The notes under the pieces are model-generated. The model was not told the origin of the DNA. It did no database searches and worked only from the letters and a program-made list of their open reading frames with translations. Shown piece by piece: positions 24,500 through 33,446 of a stretch of DNA of 64,000 nucleotides. Every line of letters begins with the position of its first letter. Within the stretch, counting starts at the first letter, position 1. Source of the stretch: CAVRXQ01 sp963725215. GTDB lineage: Bacteria; Actinomycetota; Acidimicrobiia; Acidimicrobiales; Bog-793. The stretch lies in contig CAVRXQ010000007.1 of the NCBI GenBank assembly GCA_963725215.1, positions 248,001-312,000 on the forward strand, in the 5' to 3' direction. The position numbers were made by a program, and so were the translations under genes.

Positions 24500-26631
24500 T
24501 TGGCGAGGCTCCGCCCGGCCGCCGCGATTCCGTCTACTTGGGGCAAGACCTCCCGCTCGAGACCGAGTTCGTAGCCGACCCACGTGTCGAGCGCACCGAC
24601 GCGTCGGACCGGCGCGTCAAGGCTCTCGAAGCATTGGTCCGAGACGAACGCCGCCACCTCGGCTCCAAAGCCCGAAGTCACGATGTCTTCGTGCACGACG
24701 AGACAGCGCGCCGTCTTGTTCACCGACTCGGCGATCGTCTCCTGGTCGTACGGCGCCAGCGTGCGCAGGTCGATCACCTCGACCTCGATCCCCTCCTCGG
24801 CGAGTTTGTCTGTTGCGAGAAGCGAGCGATGCACCGTCGCACCCCAGGTGACGATCGTGAGGTCATTTCCTGAGCGTCGGGTCGCCGCCTTGCCAAGCGG
24901 AATCACGTATTCGGGCGGCGGGAAGGGATCGATCGTGTAGCGCTGACGAAGCAGGCCCTTGTGCTCGAGGAACATCACCGGGTCTTCGCAACGAAACGCA
25001 GCACGCATCAGGCCCGCGACGTCGCGGGCGCGAGAGGGGTAGATGACGATCAGGCCGGGGATGTGCGTGAAGATCGACTCTCCGCTCTGGGAGTGCCAGA
25101 TCGCGCCCCCGCTCAGGTAACCGCCGATCGCAGTGCGAATGACCATCGGCAGATTGAACGACCCGTTCGAGCGCCACCTCGTAGTCGCGGCTTCCGAGCG
25201 CAGCTGCTGCATCGCCGTCCAGATGTAATCGAAGAACTGAATCTCGGGCGCAGGCCGCAACCCGCGCAGCGCCTGGCCGATGCCGCGGCCGATGATGTTC
25301 GCCTCGGCGAGCGGGGTGTTGTAGCAGCGGTCGGCACCGAAGGTGCGCTGGAGGCCCGCCGTCAGCCCGAACACGCCTCCGAGTCCTTCGAGGTCCTCCT
25401 CTTTGGCGTCGGCGACGTCCTCTCCGAAGACGCGGATGCGCTCGTCGCGTGCCATCAACTCGTGGAGGGTGCGCCGTATCGCCTCGCCGTACAAGACGGG
25501 TTCGCCGTCTTCTGTAGGCGCTGAGGGCTCAGGGATCTCCGGCAACACGACGAGCTGCTCCATCACCGTCTTCGGATCGGGCTTGTCTGCCGCCACCGCC
25601 TCTTGTCCGGCCTCGGCGACGAGCGCGTGCACCTCGGCGCGGATCCGTTCGTCGAGGGCGGGAGAGAGGATGCCCGCGGTGATGAGTTCGTCGCGAAAGC
25701 GCCGGATCGGGTCGCCTTCCAAGTCGAGCTCGATCGCGTGGCGGTCGCGGTACTTCGCCTGGTTGTCGGAGGAGGAATGCGATCCGAGGCGGATGACCTT
25801 GCCGTGAATCAGCGCCGGGCCCTCACCCGCCCGCACCCGGTCGATCGCCTGGGCACCCTTTTCACGGACCTCGAAGTAGTCGCAGCCCTCGACGCGGACG
25901 ACTTCGAGGTCCGGGAAGCCCGAGACGAGTTCGGAGATCGGGCCCGGGGACTGGTCGGCGACCGGGACCGAGATCGCGTAGCCGTTGTCCTCGACCACAT
26001 AGACGACTGGCAGTCGCAGACGACACGCCGTGTTGAGGCTCTCCCAGAACTCGCCCTCGGAGGTCGCCCCGTCTCCGAGCGAGACGTAGACGACTTCGTC
26101 GGAATAGGCGCGGAGTCCCTCGATGCCACGTCCGACGATGTAGCGGCCGCCTTCCGCACAGCCGATCGCTGGGAGACACTGGCTCCCCGTCGGGCTCGAC
26201 TGGGTCGCGATGTTCAAGCGCTTGTCGCCCCAGTGGGAAGGCATCTGGCGTCCGCCGGACGCCGGGTCGTCAGCGGCACCGACGGCCTGGTAGAGGACGT
26301 CGCGTGGTCTCACGCCGAGGGCGAGGACGAGCGCCAGGTCCCGGTAGTAGGGGAAGAACCAGTCGTACGCGGGGCGCAGCGACCGGGCGAGCCCGATGAG
26401 CAGGACCTCGTGTCCCTCGCCCGAGATGTGGAAGTACGACCGCCCTTGTTTGTGCATGATGAGCTGGCGTTCGTCGGTCGCGCGCGAAAGACACGCCAAT
26501 CGGTAGTCGGCGAGTGCCTCTTGGGCTGCGACCCCGCGCCACATCGCCGGGGCGCCGGCGGTCGTGACCGTGGTGAACGCCTCGGTGAGGACCGCGTCGG
26601 GGTCCGAGCCGTGCCGCATCGACATCGTCAT
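24493..26631 (-). CDS. Fused E1 alpha-beta 2-oxoacid dehydrogenase (branched-chain type)
   Basis: A 712-residue thiamine-diphosphate enzyme catalysing oxidative decarboxylation of 2-oxoacids, most likely branched-chain. The alpha part (residues ~35-360) has the ThDP motif GDGATSEGEF...VEDN and the phosphorylation-loop-like GSHSSSDN. The beta part (~385-710) has GEDVADAKEEDLEGLGGVFGLTAGL, TPLAEANIIGRGIG and a transketolase C-terminal domain (VTWGATVHRSL, HEDIVTSGFGAE). Most bacteria encode alpha and beta separately. ATG 26631 was taken as start because the 14 residues before it look non-coding. No E2 or E3 gene is next to it. It overlaps the end of the convergent arsR fusion by seven bases. 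Confidence 0.85.
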   Translation of the reverse strand: MTMSMRHGSDPDAVLTEAFTTVTTAGAPAMWRGVAAQEALADYRLACLSRATDERQLIMHKQGRSYFHISGEGHEVLLIGLARSLRPAYDWFFPYYRDLALVLALGVRPRDVLYQAVGAADDPASGGRQMPSHWGDKRLNIATQSSPTGSQCLPAIGCAEGGRYIVGRGIEGLRAYSDEVVYVSLGDGATSEGEFWESLNTACRLRLPVVYVVEDNGYAISVPVADQSPGPISELVSGFPDLEVVRVEGCDYFEVREKGAQAIDRVRAGEGPALIHGKVIRLGSHSSSDNQAKYRDRHAIELDLEGDPIRRFRDELITAGILSPALDERIRAEVHALVAEAGQEAVAADKPDPKTVMEQLVVLPEIPEPSAPTEDGEPVLYGEAIRRTLHELMARDERIRVFGEDVADAKEEDLEGLGGVFGLTAGLQRTFGADRCYNTPLAEANIIGRGIGQALRGLRPAPEIQFFDYIWTAMQQLRSEAATTRWRSNGSFNLPMVIRTAIGGYLSGGAIWHSQSGESIFTHIPGLIVIYPSRARDVAGLMRAAFRCEDPVMFLEHKGLLRQRYTIDPFPPPEYVIPLGKAATRRSGNDLTIVTWGATVHRSLLATDKLAEEGIEVEVIDLRTLAPYDQETIAESVNKTARCLVVHEDIVTSGFGAEVAAFVSDQCFESLDAPVRRVGALDTWVGYELGLEREVLPQVDGIAAAGRSLANY

Positions 26632-26803
26632 CGATTCGCCACTCCTCCTCCTCCCGCCGAGGTGCCGGGCCACCCACCGCCTTGTGGCCCGTCAGTGGCC
26701 GTCGGACACCTTACTGACGCCGTTCGGGCACCAGTGGGCCGAAGGGCTGTATCCGGCGGGTCCCCCCCGCCGCGTAGCATGGTCCTGGAAGGAAGGAGGG
26801 CCC

Positions 26804-27028
26804 GTGGTCCCAGCCGTGCTCGCTGACATCTTCGGGCCCGACGGCCTCATCATCATCGCGGTCGTCGTGGTCGTCCTGCTGTTCGGCGGAAGCCAGCTCC
26901 CGAAGCTCGCTCGCGGCCTCGGCTCTGCTTCGCATGAGTTCAAAAAGGGTCTCTCCGAGGGCGAGCAGACCTCGAAGGCCGCAGAACCTCAGTCGACGAC
27001 CGAGGCGGGCAAGGAGTCGGGCTCCTGA
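26804..27028 (+). CDS. tatA: Sec-independent translocase subunit TatA
   Basis: A 74-residue protein with one N-terminal membrane helix (LIIIAVVVVVLLFGG), the Phe-Gly hinge, and the amphipathic helix LPKLARGLGSASHEFKKGLSEG, followed by an acidic tail. GTG 26804 has GGAAGGAGGG five bases upstream. It should form the pore for folded Tat substrates, such as the Rieske protein encoded at 41565, which carries a Tat motif. No tatC is adjacent. Confidence 0.85.
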   Translation: MVPAVLADIFGPDGLIIIAVVVVVLLFGGSQLPKLARGLGSASHEFKKGLSEGEQTSKAAEPQSTTEAGKESGS

Positions 27029-27052
27029 CCTGAGCGCGCCGCGCAACCGGCG

Positions 27053-27640
27053 ATGAGGGAGAACAAGGACTCAGCCGACGAAGCCGCCGCGCCCCCACAG
27101 CGACGGAGGGTCCCGTTCCTCGCCCACCAATTCGGCGAATACGTCGTCGCGATCGCGCTCATCGCCGTCGGCTTCCACGCAAGCGGAGGCGCGCAGGTCT
27201 CACTCGTCACCGCGGGGTTCCTCCTCGCGGCGCTGAACCTCCTCACCTCGGGCCCGCTCGGTGCGGTCGGAGTGCTGAGCCGTCGAGCGCACCACGCCGG
27301 CGACCTCGTCATCGCCGTGGCCCTGATCGCGCTTCCGATCGTCTTCTCCTCCCACCTCCACGCGCTCGGCATCGCGTTGAGCGAAGCGGTCGCGGCGCTC
27401 GTCGTGTGGATGGAGCGCTCGACGAGCTACGCCGAGACGCCACGATCGTCGAAGCGGGAAGACGATGCTGCAACCTCGGGACCCTCGGCCGCGCAGGCGG
27501 CGGGCGCGGCGGCCGCCGCGCTCACTCCGGAGGCGACGAAGGCTGCGAAGGTCGCCGCCCACCGCCTCGGGCTCGTCGCCGGGGTCACCCGGCGGGTCGT
27601 GCGCGACCGTCGAGGAGAGACGGACGCGAAGACGAGCTGA
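27053..27640 (+). CDS. Hypothetical membrane protein
   Basis: A 195-residue protein with three or four hydrophobic segments between residues 28 and 125 and a charged, Ala-rich C-terminal tail that is probably cytoplasmic. The family is not recognised. It lies between tatA and the cytochrome oxidase operon on the same strand, 24 bases after tatA, so it may be cotranscribed with it. Confidence 0.65.
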   Translation: MRENKDSADEAAAPPQRRRVPFLAHQFGEYVVAIALIAVGFHASGGAQVSLVTAGFLLAALNLLTSGPLGAVGVLSRRAHHAGDLVIAVALIALPIVFSSHLHALGIALSEAVAALVVWMERSTSYAETPRSSKREDDAATSGPSAAQAAGAAAAALTPEATKAAKVAAHRLGLVAGVTRRVVRDRRGETDAKTS

Positions 27641-27714
27641 TCCGTCTCGTGCAAGCGGCTGTGCTCTCGCGACAAGGACTTTTCTCCGGCTGGCCTCGAA
27701 CTTCGCGGCATCAC

Positions 27715-27727
27715 TAGTGTCGGGTCG
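27715..27727 (+). promoter_or_regulatory. Leaderless promoter of ctaC
   Basis: TAGTGT at 27715-27720 fits a TAnnnT -10 element and ends exactly six bases before the GTG start at 27727, the same spacing as at the arsR fusion gene. No ribosome-binding site precedes the start. Confidence 0.45.
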
Positions 27728-28581
27728 TGCCCTCCGCAGGACCGCCGAGCCCGAGTCCTTCGCGCCCGTCTGTCCCGAAGAAGTCCGTCGCGCGAAGGGC
27801 GCTCATCCCCGTCGGCTTGCTGCTCGGCGCGCTCATCCTCGGTGGATGCAAGGTGCCGACCTTCGGCGCGTTTCGCGGCGCGACGGTGCAGGGCCACGAC
27901 GAGTTCAAGTTGTGGTTCGGGATGGCGGTCGCTGGACTCGCGGTCGCCGTCATCGTCTGGGCGTTGATCTTCTGGTCGATCGCGGTGTACAGGAAGAAAA
28001 AGAACGACAACGCGCCGCCGAAGCAGTTCAACGAGCATGTGCCGCTCGAGGTCATCTACACCACGATCCCGATCATCATCGTCGGGGTGATCTTCTATTT
28101 CACGGTGGTCACGGAGAACGCGGTCGACGCGACACCTCAACCCTCCGAAGTCGTCCACGTGCTCGCGTTCCGATGGGGTTGGCAGTTCACGTACGCGAAC
28201 GCGAACGACGTCTCCCAGCACGTCGTCGTCCGCACCGCAGCGGAGCCGAAGCTGCTCGCCCGGTCTCCGAAGTCGAGCCAATACCCCCAGCTCGTGCTGC
28301 CGCTCGGCGAGCGCACGAAGATCGTCCTAACCTCGAACGACGTCGTGCACAGCTTCTACGTGCCGCAATTCAACTTCAGTCGAATGGCCTTGCCGGGGTT
28401 CACGAACCGCTTCGAGTTCACCCCAACACGGCTTGGCGTCTACGACGGCCAATGCAACACATACTGCGGTCTGTACCACTCTGAGATGCTGTTCAGCGTG
28501 CGCGTCGTGACGAAGTCGGCGTTCGCCTCCTGGCTCAACCAGGAGCAGGCGACACAAGCCGTGCAAGGAGCGGCGTCATGA
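27727..28581 (+). CDS. ctaC: Cytochrome c oxidase subunit II, lipoprotein type
   Basis: A 284-residue subunit that carries the binuclear CuA centre and passes electrons to subunit I. It begins with a long basic n-region and a lipoprotein signal peptide ending in lipobox LILGGC, so Cys43 is probably lipidated. Two membrane helices follow (about residues 60-80 and 105-130), then the cupredoxin domain with the CuA ligands in DGQCNTYCGLYHSEM and an upstream His in VVHSFYVPQ. It overlaps ctaD by four bases (ATGA). The Lnt encoded at 35105-36643 could modify its N-terminus. Confidence 0.93.
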   Translation: MPSAGPPSPSPSRPSVPKKSVARRALIPVGLLLGALILGGCKVPTFGAFRGATVQGHDEFKLWFGMAVAGLAVAVIVWALIFWSIAVYRKKKNDNAPPKQFNEHVPLEVIYTTIPIIIVGVIFYFTVVTENAVDATPQPSEVVHVLAFRWGWQFTYANANDVSQHVVVRTAAEPKLLARSPKSSQYPQLVLPLGERTKIVLTSNDVVHSFYVPQFNFSRMALPGFTNRFEFTPTRLGVYDGQCNTYCGLYHSEMLFSVRVVTKSAFASWLNQEQATQAVQGAAS

Positions 28582-30332
28582 CGCTCGTCGCCGAACGGCC
28601 CCAGGTCGCCGCGCCCCAACCCCACGAGCCCGAGCACGGCCCGTCGGGCTTCATGAAGTGGATCACCTCGACGGACCACAAGGTGATCGGCAAGAGCTAC
28701 TTGATCACCTCGTTCGCCTTCTTCTTGATGGCGGGCGCGATGGCGATGGTCATGCGCACCCAGCTCACCTCGCCGGACTCGACGATCGTCAGCCAGCACA
28801 CCTTCAACGAGCTGTTCACCATGCACGGCTCGCTGATGCTCTATTTGTTCGCCGGGCCGTTCGCGTTCGGCGGTCTCGCGAACTACATCGTCCCTTTGCA
28901 GGTCGGGGCGCCCGACATGGCATTCCCGCGGCTCAACGCCTTGAGCTACTGGTTGTACCTCGGCGGTGGACTGACGATGGTCGCCGGCTTTCTGACGGTC
29001 GGCGGCGCGGCGGACTTCGGGTGGGTGGCGTACGCGCCGCTGTCGGACTCGGTGAACTCGCCCGGTGCCGGCCCGGACCTGTGGATCGTCGCGCTCGTGC
29101 TCACCGGCTTTTCGGCGATCTTCACCGGCGTCAACATCATCACGACGGTGTTCTATCTGCGCGCCCCCGGACTGACGATGTTCCGGCTGCCGATCTTCAC
29201 CTGGAACATGGTCGTCACCGCGATCTTGATCCTGATTGCGTTCCCGGTGCTCACCGCGGCGCTCATCATGCTGTGGTGCGACCGCAACATCGGCGCGCAC
29301 ATCTTTTCCGTCCAAGGCGGTGGTGTGCCCGTGTTGTGGCAGAACCTGTTCTGGTTCTTCGGCCATCCCGAGGTCTACATCCTCGCCCTCCCGTACTTCG
29401 GAATCGTCACCGACGTGCTTGCGACGTTCTCGCGTAAGCCGGTGTTCGGGTACCGGGGGATGATCTTCGCGACGATCTCGATCGGAGCCTTGTCGACGAG
29501 CGTGTGGGCACACCACATGTTCACGACCGGCGTCGTGTTACTGCCGTTCTTCTCCTTGATGTCGTATCTCATCGCGGTCCCGACGGGCGTGAAGTTCTTC
29601 AACTGGATCGGCACGATGTGGCGCGGCAAGTTGACCTTCGAGACCCCGATGCTCTTCGCGGTCGGGTTCTTGATCGTGTTCTTGTTCGGCGGCGTCACCG
29701 GGATCTTCCTCGCCTCGCCGCCGATCGACTTCGCGACCCACGACACGTACTTCGTCGTCGCCCACTTCCACGAGGTGCTCTTTGGCTCGGCCGTCTTCGG
29801 CGGATTCGCGGGGATCTACTACTGGTACCCGAAGATCACCGGGCGGATGCTGAACGATCGTCTCGGCAAGGCGAGCTTCTGGTTCATGTTCATCGGGTTC
29901 TGGGTGACCTTCATGCCGCAGTACCTGCTCGGCCTGCACGGCATGCCGAGACGCATCGCCGAGTATTCGGCGGACCGTGGCTGGACGACGCTCAATCGCG
30001 TCTCCACGGGCGGCGCGTATCTGTTGTTCATCTCCGTCGCGATCTTGCTCGTCAACTTCTACGTCTCGTGGCGACGGCCGGTGCGGGCTTCGGGTAACCC
30101 GTGGGATGCCCAGACGCTCGAGTGGGCGTGCTCGTCGCCGCCGCCGCACCACAACTTCGAGTTCATCCCCCCGATCCGCTCAGAGCGCCCGGTCTGGGAC
30201 TACAACCACCCGGAGCACACGACGATCCGCCACCATCACCGTCGCCGGCGGGAGGGTGTCTTTTCTGAGGCCTCGGCGATGGTCGACGCCGCGGCGCGAC
30301 ATTCGGGGAACGGCCAGGACGGCGCACCATGA
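28578..30332 (+). CDS. ctaD: Cytochrome c oxidase subunit I (aa3 type)
   Basis: A 584-residue catalytic subunit that reduces O2 at the heme a3-CuB site and pumps protons. Visible motifs are the heme a ligand region TMHGSLM, WFFGHPEVYILALPYFG with the CuB His and the cross-linked Tyr, WAHHMFTTG with two CuB histidines, and ATHDTYFVVAHFHEVLFG with heme ligands. Twelve membrane helices are expected. The C-terminal tail (HNFEFIPPIRSERPVWD) is typical of actinobacteria. Four-base overlaps on both sides couple it to ctaC and ctaF. Confidence 0.97.
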   Translation: MTLVAERPQVAAPQPHEPEHGPSGFMKWITSTDHKVIGKSYLITSFAFFLMAGAMAMVMRTQLTSPDSTIVSQHTFNELFTMHGSLMLYLFAGPFAFGGLANYIVPLQVGAPDMAFPRLNALSYWLYLGGGLTMVAGFLTVGGAADFGWVAYAPLSDSVNSPGAGPDLWIVALVLTGFSAIFTGVNIITTVFYLRAPGLTMFRLPIFTWNMVVTAILILIAFPVLTAALIMLWCDRNIGAHIFSVQGGGVPVLWQNLFWFFGHPEVYILALPYFGIVTDVLATFSRKPVFGYRGMIFATISIGALSTSVWAHHMFTTGVVLLPFFSLMSYLIAVPTGVKFFNWIGTMWRGKLTFETPMLFAVGFLIVFLFGGVTGIFLASPPIDFATHDTYFVVAHFHEVLFGSAVFGGFAGIYYWYPKITGRMLNDRLGKASFWFMFIGFWVTFMPQYLLGLHGMPRRIAEYSADRGWTTLNRVSTGGAYLLFISVAILLVNFYVSWRRPVRASGNPWDAQTLEWACSSPPPHHNFEFIPPIRSERPVWDYNHPEHTTIRHHHRRRREGVFSEASAMVDAAARHSGNGQDGAP

Positions 30333-30742
30333 GGGCCGAGGCGATCTTCATGCTCGTGATCGCGATCTTCGGTCTGATCGTTTCCGTCGTGTTCTGGGCA
30401 GTTGGACTCGCCGACGTCTACCGCTCGACGACCGGCGGCGGCACGGTGATGCTCGTCGCGGTCGGCCTGCTCGGTCTCGTTCCCGGCTCGTATTACCTGT
30501 GGTGGTCGCGCCGAATGACGCCGCGCGCCGAGGACAACCCGAACGCTCTTCAGTCCGACGGTGCAGGCGTCGTGGGTTCGTTCCCGAGCTCGAGCGTGTG
30601 GCCCTTCGTTCTCGGATTCGGCTTCGCGATGATCGCCCTCGCCTTCGTCTTCGGCCTTTGGACTGGGGTGTTCGGCGGTGCGGTGCTCGTGACCGCTGTC
30701 GCCGGCGTGATCAGCGAGAGCCGACGTGGCGGGACGGTCTAA
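30329..30742 (+). CDS. ctaF: Cytochrome c oxidase subunit IV (CtaF)
   Basis: A 137-residue actinobacterial oxidase subunit with four membrane helices in two pairs (residues ~5-30, 37-58, 85-108, 110-128). It stabilises the bc1-aa3 supercomplex. The ATG lies within the ctaD stop (ATGA). Confidence 0.9.
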   Translation: MRAEAIFMLVIAIFGLIVSVVFWAVGLADVYRSTTGGGTVMLVAVGLLGLVPGSYYLWWSRRMTPRAEDNPNALQSDGAGVVGSFPSSSVWPFVLGFGFAMIALAFVFGLWTGVFGGAVLVTAVAGVISESRRGGTV

Positions 30743-30861
30743 CAAGCGCGCCGTCAGCGGGAGGGCCGAAAACTGCGCTGCCATAAACGGTCGGCGCGAT
30801 TGACGAACTAGATCAGCCGCTCGCGTGCTGACGGCTGGTAGCGGGGGGGATCCGAGATCTC

Positions 30862-31365
30862 GTGTCACCCGGTCCGACCCTCCGCGGCATCGTAAGGGTC
30901 GTGGGAGGGTCCGATGCCGAGATATATGAGAAGTACGCCGAGGAGCTGACGCGATTCGCCACCGGCATCGTCGGCCCGTTCGAGGCTCCGGACGTCGTCT
31001 CTGGAGCCGTCCTCAGGTGCTTGATGTCGAAGGGTTGGCGCCGTGCGGACAACCAGCGCGCGTACTTGTACCGAGCGGTTTTGAACGAAGCGCTGGCGCT
31101 TCGAAGAGCGACACTGCGGCGTCGCCGCCGAGAGGCTCTTTTCGCGTCGCCTTTTGTTCCGGCGAGCGATGACGTCGATGAGGCCGTGCTTGCTGCCGTC
31201 GGCCGCCTCAGCGTTCGCCAGCGCGCGGTCATCGTCCTCACGTACTGGAACGACCTAGACCCGCTCGCGATCGCTTCGCTACTCGGCGTCGGCGAGGGAA
31301 CCGTCCGGCGCCACCTCGCCCGGGCGCGTGAACACCTGAGGGAGTACTTGCATGAACGGAACTGA
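30862..31365 (+). CDS. ECF-type RNA polymerase sigma factor
   Basis: A 167-residue sigma-70 family protein. Region 2 is short and degenerate (YEKYAEELTRFATGIVGP, APDVVSGAVLR), and region 4 is clear: LSVRQRAVIVLTYWNDLDPLAIASLLGVGEGTVRRHLARAREHLREYL. The GTG start gives the full region 2. It overlaps the next gene by 14 bases, and that partner has a short cytoplasmic N-terminus and one membrane helix, the layout of a sigma/anti-sigma pair. Target promoters are unknown. Confidence 0.82.
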   Translation: MSPGPTLRGIVRVVGGSDAEIYEKYAEELTRFATGIVGPFEAPDVVSGAVLRCLMSKGWRRADNQRAYLYRAVLNEALALRRATLRRRRREALFASPFVPASDDVDEAVLAAVGRLSVRQRAVIVLTYWNDLDPLAIASLLGVGEGTVRRHLARAREHLREYLHERN

Positions 31366-32440
31366 CGAATTCGACGGTCGCATTCGGCCGGCTGTCTTCC
31401 GGCTCGTCGACTCGGCCCCGCCGCCACCGCCCTTCCCCGACGCGAGCCAGGCGGTCTCGCGACAACGCGCCGCGCGCAAGAGACGTTTGTTCGTCGCGGT
31501 TCCGCTCGTCGTCGTAGTTCTCGGATCAGCCGCCGCGGCAGCCATTCCCGCGTTGCAGCAGACCTCGCCTGGGGTGACGCGCCTATTCATCCGCAGCTCG
31601 CCGACGGGGGTGCAGATACGCGCCTACCTGGTGACCGGCGGTGGCCTTCCTACCTCCATGCAAGGCGAACTCTCGACCGAAAAGGCGATCGGCGAGCTCT
31701 CGGTCGACTCGCCGCCGTTCGCGCCTCGCGGCTTCGCGGCGACGGTTTCGGCCGTCTTCGGGCAGAGAGACGACCGCGCCACTGCGGTTGCCGTCCACAC
31801 GGGCAGCGACGTCGGCCTCGTGAAAGCGACGTTCGCAAACGGCACGACAGACGAAATGCATCCAGTCGGCGGGTGGGCGATCCTCGGAGCCATCGGCGCG
31901 GAAGCTGCCGGGACCGTCGTCGCCTTCGGCTTGAATGGGGAGCGGATCGGGTCTCAGCCGATCCCGGCGCCCACTTCGAGCAGCGGTGGACCGTCCGAGC
32001 CCCGCGAGCTGTTCAACCGGGTGACGAACCAAGGCATCGTCGTGATCGGCCACGACCTGAACGGTTACGCGTACCCGTATCTCGCCGACCGCGATGCCGC
32101 TCAGCTCGGTATCGAGGGCTACCCGGTCTGTCCGACACAACCAGATCGAGTCGAAGGCGCCGTCGCCGTGGCCGGCGTCCGCGAAGGAGATCCGATGACG
32201 GTGCTCATCATCCACGCCGGACGAGGCATAGCCCGCGTGAAAGTGACCTACGCCAACGGCGTCGAGGACGCGATGAACACCGTCTCGGGACAGGCAGTAC
32301 TCGCGACGCTCGGCACGATCGCCAAGAACGGCCGGCTCGACACCCTCGAGAAAGGGACGATCGAGGGCTTCGACGGGAACGGCCGGTTGCGAACGCGAGT
32401 CCCGATCAATCGGTCGGCCGGCGCCGGCTCATGCTTTTGA
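31352..32440 (+). CDS. Membrane-anchored extracytoplasmic protein, possible anti-sigma partner
   Basis: A 362-residue protein with a ~45-residue Pro-rich cytoplasmic N-terminus, one membrane helix (LFVAVPLVVVVLGSAAAAAIPAL at ~47-70), and a ~290-residue exported domain. The exported part shows two weakly similar modules, each with V-VKATFANGTTDEM or V-VKVTYANGVEDAM followed by AILGAIGA or AVLATLGT, suggesting an internal repeat. The N-terminus lacks the zinc HxxxCxxC of ZAS anti-sigma factors. Gene order and overlap with the sigma gene support a regulatory role; the family is not recognised. Confidence 0.6.
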   Translation: MNGTDEFDGRIRPAVFRLVDSAPPPPPFPDASQAVSRQRAARKRRLFVAVPLVVVVLGSAAAAAIPALQQTSPGVTRLFIRSSPTGVQIRAYLVTGGGLPTSMQGELSTEKAIGELSVDSPPFAPRGFAATVSAVFGQRDDRATAVAVHTGSDVGLVKATFANGTTDEMHPVGGWAILGAIGAEAAGTVVAFGLNGERIGSQPIPAPTSSSGGPSEPRELFNRVTNQGIVVIGHDLNGYAYPYLADRDAAQLGIEGYPVCPTQPDRVEGAVAVAGVREGDPMTVLIIHAGRGIARVKVTYANGVEDAMNTVSGQAVLATLGTIAKNGRLDTLEKGTIEGFDGNGRLRTRVPINRSAGAGSCF

Positions 32441-32513
32441 GCCATGGGTCACGACGACGGGATTCTGAAAAGGCACGCGCGCCGGTTCAACGCTGTCCCC
32501 GGCTTGCTATGAC

Positions 32514-32527
32514 ATCAGTGCACTGAT
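32514..32527. promoter_or_regulatory. Palindromic operator candidate before the aldo/keto reductase
   Basis: ATCAGTGCACTGAT is a perfect 14-base palindrome directly after a -10-like TATGAC at 32508-32513, with TTCAAC 16 bases further upstream. It is placed to block transcription of the gene starting at 32608. The regulator is unknown. Confidence 0.4.
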
Positions 32528-32607
32528 CGTCGCCTGGGAAGCTCGGCGCGCTTCGGCCCGACCCTGCGAACACGGCGATTCGGACGCGTGCGTCTTAGGA
32601 GGTGGAC

Positions 32608-33438
32608 GTGCAAGCCAACTCATTCGCCGGGAATGGGCAGATCCACGAGCTAGCGGACGGAAACCAAATGCCTCGGCTCGGACTCGGGGTCTGGCAGGTT
32701 CGGGACGGGAAGGAATGCGTTAACGCGGTGCGATGGGCCCTCGAGATCGGTTACCGCCACATCGATACGGCACAGGCATACGGCAACGAAGAGAGCGTCG
32801 GTCAAGCGATCCGCGAAAGTGGTGTGCCGCGCGAGGAGATCTTCGTCACGACGAAGTTCTACCCGGGCCGCAAAGATCCCGTCGCCGAGATGGAAAAGAG
32901 CCTTCGTCGGATCGGTGTCGACTTCGTCGATCTGTACCTAGTCCATTGGCCCCAACGCGGTCCCACCTGGGCGTGGCCCGGAATGGAGAAGGCTCATGAA
33001 CTTGGTTACGCGCGCTCGATCGGCGTTTCCAATTTCGACGTCGGCGAACTTCGATCGGTCCTCGACGTTGCATCGCGGCCACCGGTTGTCAATCAGATCC
33101 AGATCAGCCCGTTCGAGTATCGACGCGCACTGATCGCGGCGTGCCGCGATCACCGAGTCGCCGTCGACGCCTACAGCCCTTTAGGAACCGGACGTCATCT
33201 GTCGGACACGACGGTCAATCGCGTCGCGGAGCGCGTCGGGCGTACGCCGGCGCAGGTGCTCTTGCGATGGTGTATTCAGCGCGAGCTCATCGTCATTCCG
33301 AAATCAACCCACCGCAACCGCATCGCGGAGAACGCACAAGTATTCGACTTCTCGCTCTCTGATCAGGAGATGGGCGAACTCGATGGCTGCGACAGAACCG
33401 GAGGGACCGATCGCGCGCTCGAGCGCAAGTGGTGGTAA
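32608..33438 (+). CDS. Aldo/keto reductase
   Basis: A 276-residue NADPH-dependent (beta/alpha)8-barrel oxidoreductase reducing aldehydes or ketones, close to 2,5-diketo-gluconate reductase-type enzymes. The catalytic tetrad is in HIDTAQAYGNE (Asp, Tyr), VTTKFYPG (Lys) and YLVHWP (His). The cofactor-binding IPKSTHRNRIAEN loop is present. GTG 32608 was chosen because AGGAGGT lies four bases before it. Confidence 0.9.
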   Translation: MQANSFAGNGQIHELADGNQMPRLGLGVWQVRDGKECVNAVRWALEIGYRHIDTAQAYGNEESVGQAIRESGVPREEIFVTTKFYPGRKDPVAEMEKSLRRIGVDFVDLYLVHWPQRGPTWAWPGMEKAHELGYARSIGVSNFDVGELRSVLDVASRPPVVNQIQISPFEYRRALIAACRDHRVAVDAYSPLGTGRHLSDTTVNRVAERVGRTPAQVLLRWCIQRELIVIPKSTHRNRIAENAQVFDFSLSDQEMGELDGCDRTGGTDRALERKWW

Positions 33439-33446
33439 CGCCTCCC

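Noticed and set aside
25603..26826. Long plus-strand open frame (407 codons) opposite the E1 gene
   Set aside because: High-GC antisense shadow; the minus strand carries clear thiamine-enzyme motifs and the plus frame none. The same holds for 36656-37987 opposite hemY and other long antisense frames.
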